DNA of 64,000 nt from Gelidibacter salicanalis. GTDB lineage: Bacteria > Bacteroidota > Bacteroidia > Flavobacteriales > Flavobacteriaceae. Under the pieces are notes generated by a model. It was not told where the DNA came from and ran no database searches. It worked only from the letters and a program-made list of their open reading frames with translations. The stretch is from the NCBI RefSeq assembly GCF_007997285.1, contig NZ_VORX01000003.1, positions 642,430-706,429 on the forward strand. Reading direction: 5' to 3'. The position numbers were made by a program, and so were the translations under genes. Shown here piece by piece: positions 1-9,603 of this stretch (position 1 is the stretch's first letter; each line of letters opens with the position of its first letter).

Positions 1-180
1 CACTTCATGCAGTTGGTGTCTACGTTCGTTTATGTTACCATACCTGGGCATGAATATTCGTATTTGTCCACCTTGCTTATTCACCATTCTCGGAGCTTCA
101 AATGACATTGAAGAGATCTCAGTCTCTGGTAAATATGGAACAACCTCGGAAGACACGTACAATATCCTCTTATCTTTCAT
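1..180 (-). CDS. Glycogen/starch synthase-like protein, N-terminal part
   Basis: Sixty codons are visible, running from the ATG at 180 off the left edge. The translation starts MKDKRILYVSSEVVPYLPE and continues into VNKQGGQIRIFMPRYGNIN, which matches the start of GT5 glycogen/starch synthases (ADP-glucose-binding lobe, with the ILYVSSEVxP opening and the later FMPRYG). In this family the protein transfers glucose from ADP-glucose to alpha-glucan in the cytoplasm. Usual GT5 enzymes have a KxGGL motif early on; here the corresponding stretch reads PETEISS, so substrate use is uncertain. It diverges from panC, an arrangement I recall from other flavobacteria. The catalytic C-terminal part is outside the window. 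Confidence 0.75.
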   Translation of the reverse strand, partial: MKDKRILYVSSEVVPYLPETEISSMSFEAPRMVNKQGGQIRIFMPRYGNINERRHQLHEV

Positions 181-219
181 AAATCGCGTAGTTTAAAAAA
201 AGTTAAAATTTAAAACACG

Positions 220-227
220 CAAAATTA
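220..227 (-). promoter_or_regulatory. Probable -7 box for the glycogen synthase-like gene
   Basis: On the minus strand the sequence reads TAATTTTG, an exact match to the Bacteroidota -7 consensus TAnnTTTG, about 40 bases before the ATG at 180. No clear TTTG -33 box was seen at the usual spacing, so the call is partial. Confidence 0.45.
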
Positions 228-258
228 CAAAAATTTATGCAGATTGAGAGTAAAATCT

Positions 259-266
259 TAAGTTTG
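259..266 (+). promoter_or_regulatory. Probable -7 box for panC
   Basis: TAAGTTTG fits TAnnTTTG and lies 25 bases before the panC ATG at 292, giving a short leader. The -33 box is not clear. Confidence 0.45.
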
Positions 267-291
267 CAGCCTGTTAATTTTTTGTTATACA

Positions 292-1140
292 ATGATAATT
301 TGCCATAAAAGAGAAGAGTTAAGACGCGTACTTGATGGGTTCAGACTCAAAAAGCAATCCCTTGGTTTTGTGCCTACAATGGGTGCTTTGCACCAAGGTC
401 ATCTGTCATTAATTAACCAAGGGTTACAAGAAAATGCCTTTATGGTCGTAAGTATTTTTGTCAATCCTACCCAGTTTGACAATGCCGCCGATCTTATAAA
501 ATATCCGCGCACTTTAGCGCATGACATTGAACTTTTGCAATCGTTTTCGGAGCGTATCGTAGTATATGCACCAACGGTAGAGGATATTTATGGTAACACT
601 ATCGCTGCCAAATCATTTGACTTTGATGGATTAGAACATCAAATGGAAGGTAAATTTCGTAAAGGACATTTTGACGGCGTAGGAACCGTGGTTAAACGGC
701 TTTTTGAAATTGTTCAGCCAGATTATGCCTATTTCGGCGAAAAAGACTTTCAACAATTACGAATCATCCAAAAATTGGTAGAAAAGCACGCCTTGAATGT
801 CAAAGTTATTGGTTGTGATATTTTTAGAGCGGCAGATGGTTTAGCCATGAGTTCAAGAAATCAACGGTTAAGTGAAGCCCATAGAGCGGTTGCTCCTTTT
901 ATATACCAAATATTAAAAGCTGCCAAATTACGTTTTGGCATGGAAAATGCGAAAGAGGTTACCGAATGGGTTGAGGCACAGTTTGATATGCAAGCGTTGC
1001 TAGAGTTGGAATACTTTACAATTGCTGATGAAAACACCCTTCTTCCCTTAGAAACAAAAGAAAACACTAAATCATATAGAGCGTTTATAGCAGTATTTGC
1101 AGGAGAAATTCGGCTGATCGATAATATAGCGCTTAATTAA
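292..1140 (+). CDS. panC: Pantoate--beta-alanine ligase (pantothenate synthetase)
   Basis: The 282-residue protein joins pantoate and beta-alanine, with ATP, to form pantothenate, the precursor of coenzyme A, in the cytoplasm. The N-terminal nucleotidyltransferase signature is present: [16 protein letters not shown] holds the HIGH-like HQGH, followed by SIFVNPTQF. Later motifs are [22 protein letters not shown] and the KMSKS-like stretch [12 protein letters not shown]. Length is normal for the family. The gene sits 13 bases upstream of panD, the enzyme that makes its beta-alanine substrate. Start chosen at the ATG at 292, just after a -7-like box. Identification is firm. Confidence 0.97.
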   Translation: MIICHKREELRRVLDGFRLKKQSLGFVPTMGALHQGHLSLINQGLQENAFMVVSIFVNPTQFDNAADLIKYPRTLAHDIELLQSFSERIVVYAPTVEDIYGNTIAAKSFDFDGLEHQMEGKFRKGHFDGVGTVVKRLFEIVQPDYAYFGEKDFQQLRIIQKLVEKHALNVKVIGCDIFRAADGLAMSSRNQRLSEAHRAVAPFIYQILKAAKLRFGMENAKEVTEWVEAQFDMQALLELEYFTIADENTLLPLETKENTKSYRAFIAVFAGEIRLIDNIALN

Positions 1141-1141
1141 T

Positions 1142-1149
1142 TATCTTTG
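1142..1149 (+). promoter_or_regulatory. -7-like box directly before panD
   Basis: TATCTTTG fits TAnnTTTG and ends four bases before the panD ATG at 1154. If used, the transcript would have almost no 5' leader. The same arrangement appears before uvrC and the metallophosphoesterase gene in this window. Confidence 0.4.
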
Positions 1150-1153
1150 CCAC

Positions 1154-1504
1154 ATGCAAATACAAGTTGTAAAATCGAAAATACACCGGGTCAAATGTAC
1201 CGGAGCTGAACTAAATTATATCGGCAGTATTACTATTGATGAAGATTTAATGGACGCCGCCAATATTATTCAGGGCGAAAAAGTTCAAATTGTCAATAAT
1301 GATAATGGCGAGCGTTTAGACACTTATGTCATTCCTGGACCTAGAAATTCTGGTGAGATTACCTTAAATGGCGCTGCTGCGCGTAAAGTTGCGGTGGGAG
1401 ACACTCTTATTCTTATTACCTACGCCTTTATGGATTTGGAAGTGGCACGAACATTCAAACCTTCTTTGGTATTTCCTGACGAAGCGACCAATTTACTCAG
1501 ATAG
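1154..1504 (+). CDS. panD: Aspartate 1-decarboxylase
   Basis: The 116-residue protein decarboxylates L-aspartate to beta-alanine, the second substrate of PanC. It is made as a proenzyme and cleaves itself before a serine to form the pyruvoyl cofactor. The cleavage site is visible in [11 protein letters not shown] (Gly-Ser). The conserved [19 protein letters not shown] segment follows. Length matches the family. It follows panC closely, so co-transcription is likely, though a -7-like box just before the ATG suggests a second promoter. Confidence 0.97.
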   Translation: MQIQVVKSKIHRVKCTGAELNYIGSITIDEDLMDAANIIQGEKVQIVNNDNGERLDTYVIPGPRNSGEITLNGAAARKVAVGDTLILITYAFMDLEVARTFKPSLVFPDEATNLLR

Positions 1505-1506
1505 CA

Positions 1507-2472
1507 TTGAGCCCTAAAACTAAGAAAGTAGTACGAATTGCGCTTCCGCTTTTGTTGGCTGTTTTTTTTGGATGGTACACATTTTTAAAATTACCAATAG
1601 ATCAAATCATTCCGTACTTTAAATCCGCGCATTATAGCTGGATTGCACTGGGGATGCTGTTTGGTCTATTGAGCAATTTGTCTCGAGCCTATCGCTGGAA
1701 ATATTTGCTGGAACCTATGGGTTATAACGCTAAGTTACCCAATAGAATCATGGCGGTTTTTATTGCCTATTTGGCCAACTTCGGGATTCCTAGATCGGGC
1801 GAAGTTTTAAGGGCAGCGGTGTTGACCAATTATGAAGATGTGCCTTTTCAAAAAAGCTTTGGGACGATTATTGGGGAACGGATGGCTGATTTTATCATCC
1901 TGCTCAGTATTGTAGGGGTTACTTTCCTAATTCAATTCGACTTTATCTTTGAGCTTCTCCAAAACGCCTTTCAGCCTAAAAAATTGATTATTATGGGGCT
2001 GATTGGGGTGACAGTTATAATCTTGCTCTTTATATATCTGAGAAAGAGCCAATCGAAAATAGCACTTAAAGTACGAAATTTTGTTTTGGGATTGCTGGAA
2101 GGTATATTGAGTATTTTTAGAATGCAGCACAAGTGGGCATTTATAGGTCACACTATTTTTATTTGGGTTATGTACCTTCTTATGTTTTACATTACCACTT
2201 TGGCGGTAGATGATTTGCAAGGGGTTTCTATTGGCGCCTTATTAATAGCATTTATTGCAGGTAGTTTTACTATTGCTGCTACCAACGGCGGCATTTTTGT
2301 GTATCCGTTGGCTATTGGTGCTGCATTTTCGATTTTTGATATCCCTGAAAACCCCAGTATTGCGTTTGGTTGGATTATTTGGGCCTCCCAAACAGCAATG
2401 ATTATTATGCTGGGAAGTATGTCCTTTTTGTTTTTGCCTATTTATAACAGGAAGACAAAGATTCAGAAATAG
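1507..2472 (+). CDS. Flippase-like integral membrane protein (UPF0104 / LPG synthase TM family)
   Basis: The 321-residue protein is mostly hydrophobic, with about eight predicted membrane spans. It carries the family pattern LSRAYRWKYLLEPMGY (second helix), the NFGIPRSGEVLRA segment and GERMADFIILL. Family members resemble the membrane part of lysylphosphatidylglycerol synthases and are often annotated as flippase-like; the substrate here is not known. The start is the TTG at 1507, two bases after the panD stop, because no ATG precedes the first helix. It probably reads from the pan operon. Confidence is high for the family and low for function. Confidence 0.8.
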   Translation: MSPKTKKVVRIALPLLLAVFFGWYTFLKLPIDQIIPYFKSAHYSWIALGMLFGLLSNLSRAYRWKYLLEPMGYNAKLPNRIMAVFIAYLANFGIPRSGEVLRAAVLTNYEDVPFQKSFGTIIGERMADFIILLSIVGVTFLIQFDFIFELLQNAFQPKKLIIMGLIGVTVIILLFIYLRKSQSKIALKVRNFVLGLLEGILSIFRMQHKWAFIGHTIFIWVMYLLMFYITTLAVDDLQGVSIGALLIAFIAGSFTIAATNGGIFVYPLAIGAAFSIFDIPENPSIAFGWIIWASQTAMIIMLGSMSFLFLPIYNRKTKIQK

Positions 2473-2558
2473 CCGCACACCTCCCCTAAACATTATCTTG
2501 CTCGGTAAATGGAATGAAATAATTCTTTAACTTGCGGCTATTAAAATTCCCAGATTTT

Positions 2559-3698
2559 ATGAAAAATTTAGCCTTGCTCCTACTGTTTATCCTCACCATC
2601 TCAATGGATGCCCAAGTCATATATGAGCCTTTTTATTCTTCAAAATTAGACCAAACCCGAGAAATCAAGATCCAGTTGCCCCGAAATTATAATCCGGAAG
2701 CAAAAAATAAATACCCTTTAGTCATTGTTTTGGATGGCGATTATTTATTTGAACCGTTTGCAGGAAATTTAGACTATCAGGCGTATTGGGGGGAGATTCC
2801 AAAAAGCATTGTGGTCGGAATCAATCAAGTGAATACACGAGACACGGATTTGTTTTATGATAGCGAAATTTATTTTCCAGCGCATGAGGGGGCATCTTTT
2901 TTCGAATTTATTGGCATGGAACTCATTCCCTTTATAGAAAGCAAATACAACGTTTCAGATTTTAGGATCGTGGCGGGGCATGATGCTAGTGCCAATTTTA
3001 TCAACTACTATATGTTCAAGGACAATCCGATATTTAAGGCTTATATTTTATTCAGTCCTGATTTAGCTCCTGAAATGACCACGAGAGTACGTGAACGATT
3101 GACCACTTTAAATACGGATACCTTTTACTATGTGGCAACTTCAGATAACGACATCAGTCAATTAAAAGACAAAATTCTGACTCATAATTCGCAGTTGGCT
3201 GGGTTGAGCAATCCCAAAATCCATTATCGATTTGATAATTTTACGGAAGCTGATCATTATTCCTTAGTAGGCCTTGGCATACCAAGGGTCTTGAATGCTA
3301 TTTTTGCCTTATACAAACCTATCAACAAACAAGAATATACTACGCAGATGTTAACCTATGAAGGCGGGCCGTTTAAATATCTTGAAAAGAAATATAATGA
3401 CATCAAACTGATCTATGGTTTTGAGAAAAAAGTAGTTGAGAATGATATGAAGGCTGTCGTGGCCGCGGCGGCTATTAAAACGGATTTGGAAGCCTTTAAA
3501 GAATTATCTAAATTGGCACGTAAAGAATTTCCTGAGTCTATGATCAGTGCGTATTATACAGGCCTGTACTACGAGCAGGAAAACAATTCTAAAAAAGCAT
3601 TACAATACTACCAGTCAGGTCTGCTACTAAAGCCTTCTGAATATGTTGATAAAGATGTGTTGCTAGATAAAATCTACACCATTAAGGGCGAAAATTAA
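2559..3698 (+). CDS. Secreted alpha/beta-hydrolase of the putative-esterase (EsD/Fes-like) type
   Basis: The 379-residue protein has a signal peptide (MKNLALLLLFILTISMDAQ). The start is set at the ATG at 2559, as the open frame upstream begins only with a TTG. The body resembles PF00756-type esterases: YPLVIVLDGDYLF near the N-terminus, a nucleophile-elbow region VAGHDASANF, and a histidine candidate in ADHYSLVG. The residue expected to be the nucleophilic serine is Asp142 (GHD instead of GHS). The C-terminal 80 residues look TPR-like (ALQYYQSGLLLKP). It may be a non-standard hydrolase or a binding protein; the substrate is unknown. The 220 bases after it hold nothing I recognise. Confidence 0.7.
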   Translation: MKNLALLLLFILTISMDAQVIYEPFYSSKLDQTREIKIQLPRNYNPEAKNKYPLVIVLDGDYLFEPFAGNLDYQAYWGEIPKSIVVGINQVNTRDTDLFYDSEIYFPAHEGASFFEFIGMELIPFIESKYNVSDFRIVAGHDASANFINYYMFKDNPIFKAYILFSPDLAPEMTTRVRERLTTLNTDTFYYVATSDNDISQLKDKILTHNSQLAGLSNPKIHYRFDNFTEADHYSLVGLGIPRVLNAIFALYKPINKQEYTTQMLTYEGGPFKYLEKKYNDIKLIYGFEKKVVENDMKAVVAAAAIKTDLEAFKELSKLARKEFPESMISAYYTGLYYEQENNSKKALQYYQSGLLLKPSEYVDKDVLLDKIYTIKGEN

Positions 3699-3919
3699 TA
3701 CTTAGAAACGTTAAGATGACTATACTTTAGGAAGATCCTCAACTCTCAGCGTATCTACCCTAAAAAAGACCATCACCTGGATTTGTATCTGATTATATAA
3801 GAATTGACTTTAGAGACTGATAATAATAAAAATAACTTGGAGGATTACTGCATTGGAATAAAGATTTTCAACACGATTTTATAGCGTAAATAGTTTTATT
3901 TTAGCTTAAATTTTCAAGT

Positions 3920-5278
3920 ATGGCCAAAATAAAAACAACCTTTTTTTGTCAAAACTGTGGCAGTCAATATTCTAAATGGCAGGGGCAGTGTACGGCTTGT
4001 AAAGAATGGAATACTATTGTAGAAGAGGTCATCCAAAAAGAGGAGAAGTCTGATTGGAAAATGCCAACATCTGGCGTAAAACGCACTTCAAAACCTTTAC
4101 GAATCAATGAGATTGACGTCACTAAGGAGGCGCGAATGAACACTCAAGATGAGGAGTTCAATCGGGTGCTAGGTGGTGGGATTGTACCTGGATCCTTAAT
4201 TTTACTGGGCGGCGAACCTGGCATTGGAAAAAGTACCTTATTACTACAAATTTCCTTAAAATTACCTTATAAAACCCTCTACGTTTCTGGTGAAGAAAGC
4301 CAGCAGCAAATTAAAATGCGAGCGGAGCGCATCAATCCCAATAGCGCCAATTGCTATATTCTGACTGAGACCAAAACTCAAAATATCTTTAAGCAAATAG
4401 AAGCGCTTGAGCCAGATATTGTGGTTATTGATTCCATCCAAACCTTGCATAGTGATTATATTGAATCATCTTCAGGAAGTATTTCCCAAATTAAGGAGTG
4501 TACGACCGAGCTTATAAAATTCGCCAAAGAAACCGCTACGCCGGTTATTTTAATCGGGCATATTACTAAAGATGGTAACATTGCTGGACCAAAGATTTTG
4601 GAACATATGGTGGATACGGTGTTGCAATTTGAAGGCGATCGGAATCATGTCTTCCGCATTTTGCGCGCCCATAAGAACCGATTTGGATCGACCAATGAAT
4701 TGGGGATTTACGAAATGCAAGGCTCAGGCCTACGCGAAGTATCGAATCCGTCAGAAATTTTAATTTCCAAAAAAGACGAAGAACTGTCGGGGAATGCAGT
4801 GGCGTCAACGCTAGAAGGCATGCGGCCACTGATGATTGAGGTCCAAGCCTTGGTGAGTACAGCAGTTTATGGAACGCCACAGAGGTCTGCTACCGGATTT
4901 AATGCCAAACGCCTAAACATGCTTTTGGCGGTGTTGGAAAAACGCGCCGGATTCCGATTGGGAGCTAAGGATGTGTTTTTGAATATTACAGGTGGAATTT
5001 CAGTAGATGATCCTGCGATTGATTTGGCAGTGGTGGCCTCGGTATTGTCGTCTAATGAAGATGTGGCCATTCCTAAAGATTACTGTTTTGCGGCTGAGGT
5101 GGGACTTTCTGGTGAAATCAGACCTGTGCAGCGTGTGGAACAGCGGATTTTGGAAGCTGAAAAGCTGGGGTTTTCAACGATTTTCGTTTCCAAATACAAT
5201 AAAATCGCTTTAAAAAATCCGGTCATCAAAATTCAATTGATTTCGAAAATTGAAGATTTGGTGAGTTTTTTAGTCTAA
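3920..5278 (+). CDS. radA: DNA repair protein RadA (Sms)
   Basis: The 452-residue RecA-like ATPase promotes branch migration during recombinational repair. Domains are in the usual order: an N-terminal C4 zinc finger (CQNCG and CTACKEW), a RecA-type ATPase with Walker A GGEPGIGKST and Walker B-like DIVVIDSIQ, the RadA-specific KNRFG motif within HKNRFGSTNELG, and a C-terminal Lon-protease-like domain without the Lon catalytic serine-lysine signature. Length is typical. It appears monocistronic, with no recognised promoter box. Confidence 0.97.
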   Translation: MAKIKTTFFCQNCGSQYSKWQGQCTACKEWNTIVEEVIQKEEKSDWKMPTSGVKRTSKPLRINEIDVTKEARMNTQDEEFNRVLGGGIVPGSLILLGGEPGIGKSTLLLQISLKLPYKTLYVSGEESQQQIKMRAERINPNSANCYILTETKTQNIFKQIEALEPDIVVIDSIQTLHSDYIESSSGSISQIKECTTELIKFAKETATPVILIGHITKDGNIAGPKILEHMVDTVLQFEGDRNHVFRILRAHKNRFGSTNELGIYEMQGSGLREVSNPSEILISKKDEELSGNAVASTLEGMRPLMIEVQALVSTAVYGTPQRSATGFNAKRLNMLLAVLEKRAGFRLGAKDVFLNITGGISVDDPAIDLAVVASVLSSNEDVAIPKDYCFAAEVGLSGEIRPVQRVEQRILEAEKLGFSTIFVSKYNKIALKNPVIKIQLISKIEDLVSFLV

Positions 5279-5327
5279 AACCTATGAGTTGATTCAAATT
5301 TAAAATAGAAACTTTACATTTCAACAT

Positions 5328-5792
5328 ATGAAAACAAATACCCTCCTAATTATTTTCGGAATTCTAATGTTCAGCGCTTGCGGAACAAAACCGAACAAAT
5401 CTGCCGCTAAACTCACCCAAGAGATTGACACTTATGTGTCCGAGATCAATGCAAATTCCAATCTGAAACAAGAAATTACTGAAGGCGCTCTTACAGATAT
5501 GGAAGGCTTCAAAGATATCGGCACCTTTAAGTACACCGTGTATTTTGATGCGCCGTCCAATACACTTCATAAAATTAAGAATGTAGAAACAACAGCGCAA
5601 GTGGTAACTGAGATCTATTATTTTAAAGATGGCGATGTGGTTTTGATGGATGTGAATTCTGGAGGTGCCACCACAAAATTTTATGTACATAAAAATAAAG
5701 TGATTTCTGGGGTTACCTCTGATGCCCCAAATCAGAAATTACTTCTAGAAAAAGCCAATCGCTTTCAAAAAGCATTTCTAAGCGAACATTGA
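5328..5792 (+). CDS. Small predicted lipoprotein of unknown function
   Basis: The 154-residue product has a lipoprotein signal peptide: a hydrophobic stretch ending in LMFSAC, with the cysteine as the likely lipidation site. The mature part is hydrophilic with beta-rich character. I do not recognise a family. It begins 50 bases after radA on the same strand, and co-transcription is possible but not shown. Confidence 0.6.
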   Translation: MKTNTLLIIFGILMFSACGTKPNKSAAKLTQEIDTYVSEINANSNLKQEITEGALTDMEGFKDIGTFKYTVYFDAPSNTLHKIKNVETTAQVVTEIYYFKDGDVVLMDVNSGGATTKFYVHKNKVISGVTSDAPNQKLLLEKANRFQKAFLSEH

Positions 5793-5799
5793 AAACTTG

Positions 5800-5958
5800 G
5801 CCATTGTTGGTATTTTCTTGCCTTTGTTGGTGTTTTCCACCAACAAATCATCCAGCCTTTTTTGATGTTTCCCGGTCTTTGTTGGTGTTTTCCTGCCTTT
5901 GTTGGTGTTTTTCACCAACAAACTCTGCAGCCTCTGTTGGTGTTTTCCACCAAAAAAA
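5800..5958. repeat. Cluster of GTTGGTG...CACCAAC palindromic repeats
   Basis: The gap between the lipoprotein gene and ileS (5793-6131) holds about six copies of a TTTGTTGGTGTTTTC motif, two or three followed by its inverted partner CACCAAC to give hairpins (about 5823-5847, 5898-5922 and 5933-5956). Partial copies lie at 5803, 5857 and 5878. Open frames over it on both strands are repetitive and look non-coding. The rest of the gap shows only an imperfect -7-like TAATTTCG about 6100. Confidence 0.7.
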
Positions 5959-6131
5959 AGCACGACCTAATAACTCCAATTTAAGTCTAAGTTAACATTT
6001 TCAACACACCCCAAAAGCAGCTCAAAAGAGGTGGTTTTTATCCTGAAATCTATCCTTTCTTTTTCGGTTATTTGTCTCTCTATTTTAGCAAAAATCGTTA
6101 ATTTCGCACTTCGATAAGAATTAATGAAATC

Positions 6132-9100
6132 ATGAGATTCACTGAATACAAAGGACTTGACTTGCCAAAAGTTGCTGAAGAAATCGGTAATTATTGGAAG
6201 GATAAAAGCATTTTTGATAAAAGTATCACGACCAGAGAAGGCAGCACGCCATTCGTGTTTTTTGAAGGGCCACCTTCAGCAAACGGCTTGCCTGGGGTGC
6301 ACCACGTTTTGGCGCGGGCCATAAAAGATATTTTTCCACGCTACAAAACCATGAAAGGTTTTCAGGTGAAACGTAAAGCAGGGTGGGATACCCATGGACT
6401 GCCTATAGAACTTGGTGTTGAAAAGGAACTTGGAATTACCAAAGAAGATATCGGTAAAACCATTTCAGTGGAAGATTATAATGCAGCCTGCCGCAAGGCC
6501 GTGATGCGTTATACAGATGTGTGGAATGACCTTACTGAAAAAATGGGCTATTGGGTAGATATGGACAATCCGTACATTACCTATGAGCCAAAATATATGG
6601 AGAGCGTTTGGTGGTTGTTGAAGCAAATTTATGAGAAAGAACTCATTTATAAAGGCTACACCATTCAGCCGTATTCGCCAAAAGCGGGAACTGGTTTAAG
6701 TTCGCATGAGCTGAACCAACCAGGGACTTATCAAGATGTTACAGATACCACTGTTGTTGCGCAATTTAAAGCTAACGAGGCCTCACTGCCCGACTTTTTA
6801 CAAAACGAAGGCACTATTTATTTCTTAGCGTGGACGACCACCCCGTGGACCTTGCCGAGTAATACGGCACTGACCGTAGGCCCAAAAATCGACTACGTAT
6901 TGGTGGAGACTTATAACCAATATACGTTTGAGCCCATGAATGTTGTTTTGGCCAAACCGTTGGTCAACAACCAATTTGATGGGAAATTTAATAGGGTAGA
7001 GACAAAAGCTGAATTGCTGGAATATACTTCTGGCGATAAAAAAATCCCGTATTTTGTAGTTAAGGAATTTAAAGGAAAAGATTTAGTGGGCATTACGTAT
7101 GAGCAATTATTGCCGTACGCCCTGCCTAACGATAATCCTGAAAATGCATTTAGAATAATTTCCGGTGATTTTGTTACGACAGAAGATGGTACCGGAATTG
7201 TGCACACTGCGCCAACCTTTGGAGCAGACGATGCTTTGGTGGCTAAGCAAGCTAGCCCAGAAATTCCGCCACTTTTAGTGAAGGATGACAATGGTAATCT
7301 GGTGCCGCTTGTCGACTTACAAGGCCGATTTAGAAAAGAGATTAAAGACGATTTATACGGTTTTGCGGGTGAGTATGTGAAATCTGAATATTTGAATGAC
7401 GCCGAATTAGTTTCAGAATACGAAAAGCAAAAAGAGAGTTTAAAATCTGTCATTTCCAATCTGAAGGAATATTTAAGTGTTGATGAACGTTTAGCGCTTA
7501 AATTAAAAAATGAAAACAAGGCCTTTAAGGTTGAAAAATATAAACATAGTTACCCAAATTGTTGGCGTACTGACAAACCAATTTTGTACTATCCATTAGA
7601 TTCTTGGTTCATTAAAGTTACCGATGTAAAAGATCAAATGGTGGCACTGAATGATACCATTAACTGGAAACCAAAATCTACAGGCACCGGACGTTTCGGT
7701 AACTGGTTGGCCAACGCTAATGATTGGAATCTTTCACGTTCTCGCTATTGGGGAATTCCGTTGCCAATTTGGAGAACTGAAGATGGAAAGGAAGAAATTT
7801 TTATTGGATCAGTTTCTGAATTGAAAGCTGAGATGCAAAAGTCTGTGGCGCAAGGACACATGTCCGCAGATATATTTGCTGATTTTGAAGTGGGCAACAA
7901 TTCAGAAGAAAACTACGCTAAAATTGATCTCCATAAAAATATTGTCGATCAGATCGTGTTGGTATCGCCATCAGGAAAGCCAATGCAACGTGAGGCTGAT
8001 TTGATTGATGTGTGGTTTGATTCCGGAGCTATGCCTTACGCACAATGGCATTATCCGTTTGAAAATAAAGAATTAATTGATGATCATAAAGCCTACCCAG
8101 CCGATTTTATTGCGGAAGGTGTGGATCAAACACGTGGTTGGTTTTATACCCTGCACGCTATTGCAACCATGGTTTTTGACTCTGTAGCCTATAAAAATGT
8201 AGTGTCAAATGGTTTAGTTTTAGATAAAAATGGACAAAAAATGTCCAAGCGTTTAGGCAATGCTGTGGATCCTTTTGCCACTTTGGATACTTATGGTGCT
8301 GATGCGACGCGTTGGTACATGATTGCTAATGCCAACCCCTGGGACAATTTAAAATTTGACCTTGAAGGCATTGAAGAAGTGAAACGCAAGTTCTTCGGAA
8401 CCTTATATAACACCTACTCCTTTTTTACACTCTATACTAACTTGGATAATTTTGACTATTCTGAAGCAGAAATGCCTTTGGAGAACCGTCCTGAAATTGA
8501 CCGCTGGATTTTATCTGAGTTGCACACACTGATTCAAAAGGTGGATGATTATTACGCCGATTATGAACCGACAAAAGCGGCGCGGGTCATTTCAGATTTT
8601 ACTCAAGATTATCTGAGTAACTGGTATGTGCGTTTAAGCAGAAGACGTTTTTGGAAAGGCGATTATCAACAAGATAAAATTTCTGCTTACCAAACCTTGT
8701 ATACCTGTATGGTGACCATTGCAAAGTTGGGAGCGCCAATTGCGCCATTTTATATGGATCGCTTGTATTTGGATTTAAATGCTGTAACCAAAAAAGAAGC
8801 GTTTGAAAGTGTCCATTTGGCTGATTTCCCTGTATATGAAGCACGTTTTGTAGACAAAGAATTGGAGCACAAGATGGAAGCGGCACAAACCATTTCATCA
8901 TTAGTATTGTCATTACGTGCTAAGGAGAAAATTAAAGTGCGTCAGCCTCTGCAAAAAATTATGATTCCAATTTCTAGCGATGCCCAGAAAAACGAAATTT
9001 TGGCGGTTGCTGATTTGATCAAATCTGAGGTGAATGTCAAAGAAATAGAGGTGTTGGAAGATGCTTCTGATATCCTAGTAAAACAGATTAAACCTAACTT

Positions 9101-9599
9101 TAAAGTGCTGGGACCCCGCTTCGGGAAAGACATGAAAGCAGTTGCTCAGGCAATTAGTAACTTTATCGCTACTGATATTAATACAATTGAGCAAAACGGT
9201 ACTTTAGATATAGAAGTTAATGGAAAAAGTATTACTTTGGAGCTCTCAGATGTAGAGATTACCTCACAAGATATCGAAGGTTGGCTCGTGGCAAGTTCCG
9301 GACCACTTACCGTAGCTTTAGACGTAACTATTACAGATGAATTAAGAAAAGAAGGTATTGCAAGAGAATTAGTAAACCGTATTCAAAATTTAAGAAAGGA
9401 TTCGGGTTATGAGCTTACTGATAGGATTGTTGTACACTTTCAAAAAGACGAACATATTATTAACGCAATAAACAAGAATTTAGAGTACATAAAAACTGAA
9501 ACTTTAACCGAAGAGTTGGAAATTTTAGAACACTTAGATAATGGTATAGAAGTTGCTTTTGATGATGTAAATACCAAGTTGTTTATACAAAAATTTTAA
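6132..9599 (+). CDS. ileS: Isoleucine--tRNA ligase
   Basis: The 1155-residue class I aminoacyl-tRNA synthetase charges tRNA-Ile. The HIGH-like signature is in PPSANGLPGVHHV and the KMSKS loop reads KMSKRLGN. The editing (CP1) domain segment YFLAWTTTPWTLPSNTAL and its TGIVHTAP motif lie between them, followed by the anticodon-binding region. The length and KMSKR form fit the longer, eukaryote-like IleS class usual in Bacteroidota, which can be less sensitive to mupirocin; that last point is knowledge of the class, not seen here. It is followed after four bases by the DksA-like gene. Confidence 0.98.
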   Translation: MRFTEYKGLDLPKVAEEIGNYWKDKSIFDKSITTREGSTPFVFFEGPPSANGLPGVHHVLARAIKDIFPRYKTMKGFQVKRKAGWDTHGLPIELGVEKELGITKEDIGKTISVEDYNAACRKAVMRYTDVWNDLTEKMGYWVDMDNPYITYEPKYMESVWWLLKQIYEKELIYKGYTIQPYSPKAGTGLSSHELNQPGTYQDVTDTTVVAQFKANEASLPDFLQNEGTIYFLAWTTTPWTLPSNTALTVGPKIDYVLVETYNQYTFEPMNVVLAKPLVNNQFDGKFNRVETKAELLEYTSGDKKIPYFVVKEFKGKDLVGITYEQLLPYALPNDNPENAFRIISGDFVTTEDGTGIVHTAPTFGADDALVAKQASPEIPPLLVKDDNGNLVPLVDLQGRFRKEIKDDLYGFAGEYVKSEYLNDAELVSEYEKQKESLKSVISNLKEYLSVDERLALKLKNENKAFKVEKYKHSYPNCWRTDKPILYYPLDSWFIKVTDVKDQMVALNDTINWKPKSTGTGRFGNWLANANDWNLSRSRYWGIPLPIWRTEDGKEEIFIGSVSELKAEMQKSVAQGHMSADIFADFEVGNNSEENYAKIDLHKNIVDQIVLVSPSGKPMQREADLIDVWFDSGAMPYAQWHYPFENKELIDDHKAYPADFIAEGVDQTRGWFYTLHAIATMVFDSVAYKNVVSNGLVLDKNGQKMSKRLGNAVDPFATLDTYGADATRWYMIANANPWDNLKFDLEGIEEVKRKFFGTLYNTYSFFTLYTNLDNFDYSEAEMPLENRPEIDRWILSELHTLIQKVDDYYADYEPTKAARVISDFTQDYLSNWYVRLSRRRFWKGDYQQDKISAYQTLYTCMVTIAKLGAPIAPFYMDRLYLDLNAVTKKEAFESVHLADFPVYEARFVDKELEHKMEAAQTISSLVLSLRAKEKIKVRQPLQKIMIPISSDAQKNEILAVADLIKSEVNVKEIEVLEDASDILVKQIKPNFKVLGPRFGKDMKAVAQAISNFIATDINTIEQNGTLDIEVNGKSITLELSDVEITSQDIEGWLVASSGPLTVALDVTITDELRKEGIARELVNRIQNLRKDSGYELTDRIVVHFQKDEHIINAINKNLEYIKTETLTEELEILEHLDNGIEVAFDDVNTKLFIQKF

Positions 9600-9603
9600 A
9601 ATT

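Noticed and set aside
5778..5995. Overlapping open frames on both strands before ileS
   Set aside because: Their translations follow the GTTGGTG repeat array and are repetitive with no promoter or family; treated as non-coding repeat.
6060..6131. T-box leader before ileS
   Set aside because: No T-box sequence or antiterminator stem was found, and T-boxes are not expected in Bacteroidota.
6911..7519. 202-codon frame on the minus strand within ileS
   Set aside because: Serine-rich antisense shadow of a strongly supported gene.
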